Source: Paragordius varius
Taxonomy: Eukaryota; Nematomorpha
Assembly: GCA_964247055.1 (NCBI GenBank)
Contig: OZ176050.1
Coordinates: 12,710,001 to 12,774,000 of the forward strand
Direction of reading: 5' to 3'
DNA: 64,000 bases
Part shown: positions 60,201 through 64,000 of the stretch, piece after piece
Layout of the letters: each line of letters opens with the position of its first letter
Numbering within the stretch: position 1 is the stretch's first letter
Notes under the pieces: generated by a model
What the model saw: the letters and a program-made list of their open reading frames with translations, nothing else
What the model was told of the DNA's origin: nothing
Database searches by the model: none
Position numbers and translations under genes: made by a program

Positions 60201-63200
60201 TATCTTTCAAACCTTGATTTTTTTAAGAATATATGCGCTGCAAAATAAGGATGAATGATGGAAACTGGAAACTCACTCAATTTAAAATTATATTTTATTG
60301 TTGGAGTCTAACATATTATATATTTGTTAATCATTCTTGCATTTCTATATTACATTCCCAAAAAATTTAATTAAAATACAAAAAGCATGTTATTCTGTCA
60401 TAAAATTCTATAAGGCATATGTTTATAATATATTATATTTACTCAAATGTTATTTCGCTCTTTTTAGCGCCAGAAATGGTGGAAGACTTTAAGGTTTATG
60501 CTTTGGGTTCCAATGCTTTACAATTGAGATGGAAACCTCCGATTGAACCCAATGGTCAATTAACTGGTTACCGAATTTTTTACTCTAAAGGTTTTTTATG
60601 CTTCTTGAATTTTTAAAAGTCAAAATTTTTTATCCTATTAATGTGATTAAATATCATTTTTTTGTTATATATCTATTTATATGTTTTAATATCATTATTA
60701 TAACTTTTATTTTAATATTCTTTTCCACAAAACTTATTTGATATCCATTATACAAATTAACTTTATATGTTTCGTTTAAAAATAGTTTGAGGTTTTAAAA
60801 AGGATAAAAATAAAATATTATAATACTTTAAAATATAATTAGTTGTTGGGACGGACATATTTCCCGAGCAAGAATTAACACCAGTTATAACGGATGCTGG
60901 AAAAATCGAAGCCCGAATCCCGGGACTTCAGGCAGAATCCAAATATCGCGTAACTATTGCGGCCACCACTTCAGCTGGCCTGGGCCAATATGATTGGCGA
61001 GAGGTATAGATTTTAGTTAGTAAATTTATGCAAATTGCTTTCTATTTAAGATTTGGTTAAATTTGAAAATAGGTGAGGGTTTTACGTATGAAAAACTCCA
61101 AAATTATGTATACACATACCATTTACAATTTAATTTCACCCTCAAACAATTCACCCTTGAACAATTCAAATTCACCCTCGAACAATTCAAATTCACTTTC
61201 AAATAAAATATATGTTTTTTGAGATTAAAAATTACCTATATTTTATATATTTTTCAAAAATAAAAATTTTCTTTTAAATAATACTGAAAAAATAATAAAC
61301 TATACCATTAACATATATTTCATATTAATAATAAGTTATATTGGTTCGAAAACACATAATTTATTTTTAGGGTGAATATGAATTGTTTAGAGGTGAATTT
61401 GAATTGTTCGAGGGTAAATTTGAATTGTTCAAGGGTGAATATGAACTGTAATTGGTATACTAAATTTTTAATTAGCTTTAAAGTTCCATAAAATACGCCT
61501 AAAATAATTGATGATATTTATTTTATATAAGTTTTTAATCTTTTAACCATAAGCGATCTTGATAAGTTTAAACTTGGATAAAAAACGTTTAAATTAAGAT
61601 GGCAAACTCTAAAAATGGCATTATATAAAAAAAATATTGTAAATCTTTATAAAACTTTTATTTCTAATTATGTCATACATAAATCTTATTGGTTAATAGA
61701 CATGCTATGTATAGATGCCGTTTAACCAAGTTAATTTTTATTATTATTTCTCAAATATATAGTACATAAGTTTATAAAATAAGGAAAAAATCTCTACAGG
61801 CATTTGTATTTAATTTCTCTTAATTAACTAATATTTTCATATCATAACCAATAATACTTTATTAACCAATTTTTTTTATTCTTATAACTATATGATGTAA
61901 CTATAAACTACTATGTAGGTTAAAACAACCCGAGCTGGACCACCCATGCCCTTTGAATTCACGATAAGCCGGGTCGAAGGTCGACGGGCTAACGTTACTT
62001 GGATGACGAGGGCAGAAAAACTGAGCAAAGCACCATCTTTGCCTCCATTCCATTATCAAAGTGTGGCGGCCGGAGATGGCCAAACTTTATCATCCCCCCA
62101 AGATGGTAATCACTTTTATTCAAGAGTTGAAATGTTTTTCAATACATTTCGTTTTACTTTTTTAACTTTTATTTAGGTTTTTCTTTATAATAAATATGAA
62201 AAATATAACGACAATTAAAGAATAATATTTTTACATTTAAGAATATTATTAAGTTATTTATAAATTATTAGATTTATTGAATATTTCGTCTTACTTTACA
62301 GTTTAATTGAAAGTGTAACTATAAAACTTAAAAATTAATAAGACTAATATTTTTTAGACAGCCATACGTCTTAAATCCTTAATACCTTTAAATATAACCT
62401 ACATCTCTAATTTTTGTCTTGCAACCCAAAACAATGAGTTATATTACAAAAAAATCAAGATCCAAAAATATGCTTGTATTTTACTATAAATGTCTTTTAA
62501 GCTTTACGTAATGTCTGCATAATTTTAATTTTTCTTGCTGCTTTGCTTTTTACTTTACTTTATCTAAACTTATTTGAGTGTTTACAGTATGCATTATAAT
62601 TATTGCTTATTTCACACTATAGTATTGGATAATTTGCAACACAGTAGTGTATGGAAAAAAAGAAAGGAAATCATTGTTTATTCAACACTTTGTTGTTTTT
62701 TTCCATACACTACTGTGAAGCAACCATTAAAATGCATATTGTATGATTTTTAAAAAAAATTTATCTACTAGATTCATTAACCTCAACTTTAACTAATATG
62801 GATGATGTATTATCCAGTAAATCAATGAATGATTCTGTTTATGGGGGTCTGGAAGGACCAGTGGCTTATGTTCAATACCGGGAAAAAGGTATATTAAAAA
62901 ATTAATTTATGCTTTTTTTTCAAAATATTAAATAAATATTATTTAAATTTTAATTCTTTTCGATGTAGGTAAAAAAGAGTATTTTAAGAGTATCCTAATT
63001 ATAAAGCGAAAAAGTTAAAGATAAATGATTGTTATTTTTTAATATAAAGACAATTACAATTTTTGAACCATAGCTTTTAGTAGATAATCTACATAATTAT
63101 AAATATACTTTTTTCATAATCATAAATAATTATATGTCAAAAAATCCAAGTTAAAAGTATGATTGCCTTATATAAGAAACATATTGTTGTAAATTTTTAG

Positions 63201-63867
63201 GGTTTTTTATCATTTTAATTTTCACTGTGTCTATCTATCTATTAAATAACTTTTATTTTAAAATTTATAATTTTTTTAAAGTGTTTCTGCAACATAATTA
63301 GATAAGATGGCAACTTTTTATTTAATTTAATTTTGCTTGTATTTAATCAAAGCTATGTATTTAAACGTTAATTTTATGTATCAGGTCTATTTAATTCGAG
63401 AGTTAAAAAATCTTACCCATATATTTATACATATATATGCATTTTAATGGTTCACACTATAGTAGGGCGGCAATTTGCAACACAGCAGTTGTGTATGGAA
63501 AAAACAACAAAAAATTGAATGAACAATTATTTCCTTTCTTTTTTTCCATACACTCCTCTGTTGCAATTGCCCTACTATAATCTAAAATAAGCTACCATTA
63601 AAATTTATACGATTACAAATGCACGTAAATATTGCTCTTTGATAATAATTTCAATCTTTTTTTGAAAAAAAATAATTTTTTGAACTTATATTTTTATTTG
63701 CCATAAAGGTGATGATTTTTGGCTCCGCTCTGATGATCAATACATGGATAATTTTGAAGTGATAGAAAATCTCAAACCCGGTACCGTTTATGAGTTTAGA
63801 GTTGTCGCTCAAAATGATAAATATATCACACCGAGTTTGGTTCAAGAAATACGCACAAAAACCACAA
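39153..63867 (+). CDS. Nrg: Neuroglian/L1-type cell adhesion molecule (25 exons, 3' end outside)
   Basis: Exons: 39153-39252, 45052-45157, 45961-46148, 48677-48798, 49614-49833, 50296-50401, 50760-50950, 51613-51744, 52125-52271, 52721-52942, 53445-53603, 53910-54056, 54623-54812, 55158-55288, 55817-56014, 56392-56526, 57183-57403, 58393-58660, 59357-59475, 59841-60036, 60468-60590, 60843-61003, 61919-62105, 62772-62888, 63709-63867. They join in frame to about 1348 residues: signal peptide, six Ig and five fibronectin III domains in L1-family order. The transmembrane and ankyrin-binding tail lie past the edge. L1-family proteins mediate neuron and septate-junction adhesion. Strings shared with insect neuroglian include YQCFA-N, IDW-K-G-SI, YTCVARTRLDEA, DVPN and GYSGED. 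The part present is already longer than whole fly neuroglian as I recall it (about 1300 residues), owing to inserts. Most introns hold MITEs or plain AT-rich sequence. Confidence 0.92.
39323..39354. repeat. (TA)n microsatellite
   Basis: About 30 bp of alternating T and A just inside intron 1, likely length-variable. Confidence 0.85.
40190..41212 (+). CDS. Nested single-exon gene: probable single-pass membrane protein, unrecognised
   Basis: A 340-codon frame lies wholly inside intron 1 of the neuroglian-like gene, on the same strand. Residues 1-240 are hydrophilic, rich in Asn, His, Lys and Ser, with a basic stretch near 78-100 (FKKRILRRPTTQLKK) and a Ser/Glu cluster at 201-210. Residues 252-273 (ALCLSIFAIVCILLQLPIF) form one membrane helix. 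The last 65 residues hold six Asn-x-Ser/Thr sites (NSS, NLS, NIS, NYS, NQT, NVS). With no signal peptide this suggests type II topology, N-terminus inside and glycosylated C-terminus outside. G+C and codon variety exceed the flanking intron, which argues for a real gene. An AATAAA lies at 41751. No homologue recognised; a lineage-specific gene or an alternative first exon group of the host gene are options. Confidence 0.65.
   Translation: MDPHLNHSNLADESHGLIENLQNDDKNQSIAGNHSHILYKSDSYTQQNNGIKVNFTAKDKKSNNYSPNNGHRFHFRNPFKKRILRRPTTQLKKTLQHNAKYQPVQNSKVIIHHKTTLPTIERKKLPHKYCYSLPSLHSSYFVNNTHIPSFDNFGGSFYLPIREEKTRNFAASLDFLRLALLKILGFCIPYCQNLYEEKLESVSSSSSEESFIQTKPEKGKTGDQQVEADDDESSIDITKPPKDTCFDVRDKALCLSIFAIVCILLQLPIFVYKVGIHNANTVNSSLNLSTTNNISFPYKNYSILPIWAFQNQTKNFLPHNNNVSFSSAFNPTKFLNAKST
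41233..41403 (+). CDS. Small reading frame after the nested gene (doubtful)
   Basis: 56 codons starting MMFSFMDSFFCQNCDKVF, beginning 20 bp after the nested gene's stop. The C-x-x-C pair and KVFENK resemble the start of a zinc finger but the histidines do not fit. It may simply be 3' UTR. Confidence 0.2.
   Translation: MMFSFMDSFFCQNCDKVFENKISFFETKFHVSSFTNIKVWTTWTPAVKNQWPLSLF
41842..42270. mobile_element. hAT-like MITE copy 4 (decayed)
   Basis: TAGTGGTTAACATAAATGGC and GGCGGGCCGCATAAAAG at the left. CGCGGGTCATAATAATG and CTCGGAACCTCTG at the right. Diverged interior. Confidence 0.5.
42505..42768. mobile_element. hAT-like MITE copy 5
   Basis: CAGGGGCCAAAAACCTACG and GTGCGGCCCTCG at the left. 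GCGGCCCGCGGCGAAGCC and GTGTCGGACATCCCA at the right. Confidence 0.65.
42900..43090. mobile_element. MITE family F copy 3 (decayed)
   Basis: AGTGTAGGTAAATATAC and TATTGCCAGGATAGCAT at the left. ATATGCTATTTAGCAAT and TATATATACTTAGCC at the right, with TAAGCCAATACT in the middle as in copy 2. Confidence 0.6.
43657..44774. mobile_element. CACTA-type non-autonomous element with TAA duplication
   Basis: TAA-CACTAGACAACAAATTTT at the left and AAATTTGTTGTCTAGTG-TAA at the right form perfect inverted ends of about 18 bp with the same 3-bp flank TAA on both sides. The CACTA start and 3-bp duplication are the marks of the CACTA/EnSpm superfamily. The 1.1-kb interior has no transposase frame and carries an inverted CATTCGAAAGAG-type block (about 43880 and 44560). 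Confidence 0.75.
44780..44910. mobile_element. MITE family B copy 3
   Basis: CAATATGCATTTTAATCG, then TATAGTAGGGCAATTTGC and ACACAGTAGTGTATGG at the left. CCATACACTACTGTGTTGC and CCATTAAAATGCATACTG-TA at the right. It lies 5 bp after the CACTA-type element. Confidence 0.8.
45052..55288 (+). CDS. Six Ig domains of the neuroglian-like gene (exons 2-14)
   Basis: Ig1 exons 2-3, Ig2 4-5, Ig3 6-7, Ig4 8-9, Ig5 10-11, Ig6 12-14. Each has the Ig cysteine pair and the tryptophan: LECVAEG/YQCFATN, LMCMPPT/YTCMANN, LRCIYSG/YECRAAN, FECRARG/YQCNASN, ISCVTFG/YTCEAVN, FRCSAVS/YTCVART. Introns between domains are all phase 1; those inside domains vary (2, 0, 2, 1, 1, 1+2). Exon 9's acceptor (GAAATAG at 52124) lacks a pyrimidine tract and exon 10's donor (A|gtttga) is weak, so these ends are less certain. 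The 2.5-kb intron 46149-48676 holds MITE D copy 7 and a 35-bp direct repeat; intron 52272-52720 shows nothing. Confidence 0.88.
45204..45494. mobile_element. MITE family C copy 8 (best preserved)
   Basis: TA-CAGTAAAAACTGAAATTAT, CAACGTAAAAATATAAAGAC and ACAACCATACTTTTT at the left. AAAGTTTGGTTGTTTTTTAG, TTTACGTTTTGTTC and TTTCTG-TA at the right. The middle has ACTCATTGTTTTA. It starts 46 bp after the exon 2 donor. Confidence 0.75.
46388..46650. mobile_element. MITE family D copy 7
   Basis: TACCATTTGCACATCACCCT and GAACAATTTAAATCC at the left. GGATGAATTTGAATTATATA and GGTAT at the right. The repeats are reduced to one or two worn units. Confidence 0.65.
48301..48560. repeat. Direct repeat pair in intron 3
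   Basis: GTGAAATAACATTAAATGTG at 48301 and GTGAAATAACGCATTTTATG at 48513, each followed by a TGTCTAAAA...TATATC block. The copies are about 210 bp apart and belong to no family recognised here. Confidence 0.5.
49283..49435. mobile_element. MITE family A copy 6
   Basis: CAGTAGCGTATGGAGTAAAA at the left and TACTCCATACG-TACTG-TA at the right. The GAGT/ACTC change is present in both arms, so it was in the copy that inserted or was made even by gene conversion. Confidence 0.85.
51333..51537. mobile_element. MITE family E-like copy 3 (CAGTCATGTATG)
   Basis: CAGTCATGTATGTTTAAAAT and ACATACGTTT at the left mirror AAACGTATGTTTGACAATTC and ACATACATGACTG-TA at the right. The arms are about 75 bp. It ends 75 bp before exon 8. 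Confidence 0.85.
54623..54812 (+). CDS. Insert exon 13 inside Ig6 of the neuroglian-like protein
   Basis: This exon adds about 60 acidic, Ser/Asn-rich residues (RRKFVDYDNSDGSMLIDD, then ITDKPEYEDTTSDL, SSLHHSSNSNN) between the W-strand (exon 12) and the YTC strand (exon 14). Insect neuroglian has only about ten residues there. The phases (1 in, 2 out) are needed to reach exon 14 in frame, so the exon cannot simply be skipped. The insert is probably a flexible loop on the last Ig domain. Confidence 0.7.
55817..63867 (+). CDS. Five fibronectin III domains of the neuroglian-like gene (exons 15-25)
   Basis: FN1 exons 15-16 (DVPNPPTDITLVSC, ISWKPNGDNSAPIL, YTFRVRAENKI), FN2 17-18 (DWAGPGFHYMLKYRK, SLTSVNDLG, GYSGED), FN3 19-20 (SARVSWASVDP, GEFKGFKILSW), FN4 21-22 (LQLRWKPPIEPNGQLTGYRI, YRVTIAATTSAGLG), FN5 23-25 (RRANVTWM, YVQYREKG, YEFRVVAQND). 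Domain borders are phase-1 introns, as in the Ig part. Inserts relative to insect neuroglian lie in FN1 (QMNSDTMNQQNINTN), at the FN1/FN2 border (about 45 Ser/Pro-rich residues in exon 17) and in FN5 (exon 24, SLTSTLTNMDDVLSSKSMN). The last donor, A|gtataa at 63867, leads out of the window. Confidence 0.9.
58061..58371. mobile_element. MITE family D copy 8 next to a splice acceptor
   Basis: TACCATTTACAGTTCAAATT with three 21-bp GAACAATTCAAATTCACCCT-type units at the left. Three inverse units ending TTGTAAATGGTATA at the right. It ends 21 bp before exon 18, so much of the acceptor's upstream region, including any branch site, must lie inside the element. Confidence 0.85.
58661..59356. other. 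Intron 18 of the neuroglian-like gene
   Basis: AT-rich, no repeat family recognised. Confidence 0.4.
60095..60290. mobile_element. MITE family C remnant
   Basis: Weak matches only: GGAAAACCATATCTTTCAAA, CCTTGATTTTTTTAAG and GACGTACGAATATAAATTA. Termini lost. Confidence 0.35.
61116..61458. mobile_element. MITE family D copy 9 (most repeat units)
   Basis: ATACCATTTACAATTTAATT, then four CAATTCAAATTCACCCT-type units at the left. Four inverse units at the right, ending GAACTGTAATTGGTATA. Confidence 0.85.
62299..62540. mobile_element. MITE family C copy 9
   Basis: CAGTTTAATTGAAAGTGTA at the left and CATAATTTTAATTTTTCTTG at the right. AGACAGCCATACGTCTTAAA and AACAATGAGTTATATTA inside. Confidence 0.55.
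62585..62741. mobile_element. MITE family B copy 4
   Basis: CAGTATGCATTATAATTATT, ACACTATAGTATTGGATAA and CACAGTAGTGTATGG at the left. CCATACACTACTGTGAAGC and ATTAAAATGCATATTG-TA at the right. It ends 30 bp before exon 24. Confidence 0.8.
62985..63227. mobile_element. MITE family C copy 10
   Basis: TCCTAATTATAAAGCGAAAA at the left, AAGTATGATTGCCTTATATA and TTTTAATTTTCACTG at the right. Diverged. Confidence 0.5.
63434..63611. mobile_element. MITE family B copy 5
   Basis: ATATGCATTTTAATGG, TATAGTAGGGCGGCAATTTG and TTGTGTATGGAAAAAAC at the left. TTTTCCATACACTCCTCTG, TTGCAATTGCCCTACTATAA and TACCATTAAAATTTATA at the right. Confidence 0.75.
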
Positions 63868-64000
63868 GTATAAATATTTATAAGTGTTACATTTGAAAAA
63901 ATTTGTATAATATTAACTTTTTTAGTAAGATCTTAAAGATTAATTTAAATAAGTTCAAATTGAAAAGTTAATGACATACGCAATAATTAATAGACAAATA

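Noticed and set aside
61901-62083. 60-codon minus-strand frame
   Set aside because: Antisense shadow of neuroglian-like exon 23, whose plus-strand frame and splice phases fit the FN5 domain.
1-64000. CRISPR array, rRNA, or retrovirus-like or LTR element
   Set aside because: No regular spacer array, no conserved rRNA blocks, and no reverse transcriptase, protease or capsid motifs or long direct terminal repeats were seen; the repeats are short inverted-repeat DNA elements and one SINE.

Overview
The window is AT-rich nuclear DNA of a multicellular animal. It has split genes with GT-AG introns, a neural adhesion molecule of the neuroglian/L1 family, EB modules and C-type lectin domains, a tRNA-derived SINE and dozens of short inverted-repeat transposons. 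This mix fits an ecdysozoan, most likely an arthropod (a crustacean or chelicerate would fit), but the sequence does not fix the species. I saw no operon-like prokaryotic structure, CRISPR array, rRNA or functional tRNA gene, and no retrovirus-like, LTR or Polinton-like element.

Layout. (1) 1-171, minus strand: first exon of a secreted folate-receptor-like protein, running off the left edge. (2) 1688-15121, plus strand: a gene I assembled from about 20 exons with matching splice phases. It encodes a signal peptide, two C-type lectin domains, ten six-cysteine EB modules, a juxtamembrane domain, one transmembrane helix and a short tail, about 1017 residues. (3) 15167-16303, plus: intronless mitochondrial trans-2-enoyl-CoA reductase (MECR), starting only 45 bp after the stop of gene 2. 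(4) about 17.2-25.3 kb, plus: coding-like segments of an unrecognised multi-exon gene; its last two exons are separated by a 5-kb intron full of repeats. (5) 25.3-39.1 kb: gene-free, with several MITE families and a 4-kb palindrome built from two inverted copies of a broken Harbinger DNA transposon. (6) 39153-63867, plus: 25 exons of a neuroglian/L1-type gene (signal peptide, six Ig domains, five fibronectin III domains), continuing past the right edge. Its 5.8-kb first intron holds a single-exon 340-codon reading frame for a probable membrane protein.

Mobile DNA dominates the non-coding part. At least six families end in CAGT next to TA, as Tc1/mariner-type MITEs do. Others are a TTAA-flanked piggyBac-type family, a hAT-like family ending CAGGG/CCCTG, one CACTA-type element with a TAA duplication, a family with a 21-bp minisatellite inside its terminal repeats, and a SINE. 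Most copies sit in introns of the genes above.

The two large genes both encode modular cell-surface proteins whose domains are bounded by phase-1 introns. The lectin/EB receptor is the most unusual product here: I do not know a described family with this domain order. Exon boundaries were inferred by eye from reading frame, splice dinucleotides and phase, and need transcript support.
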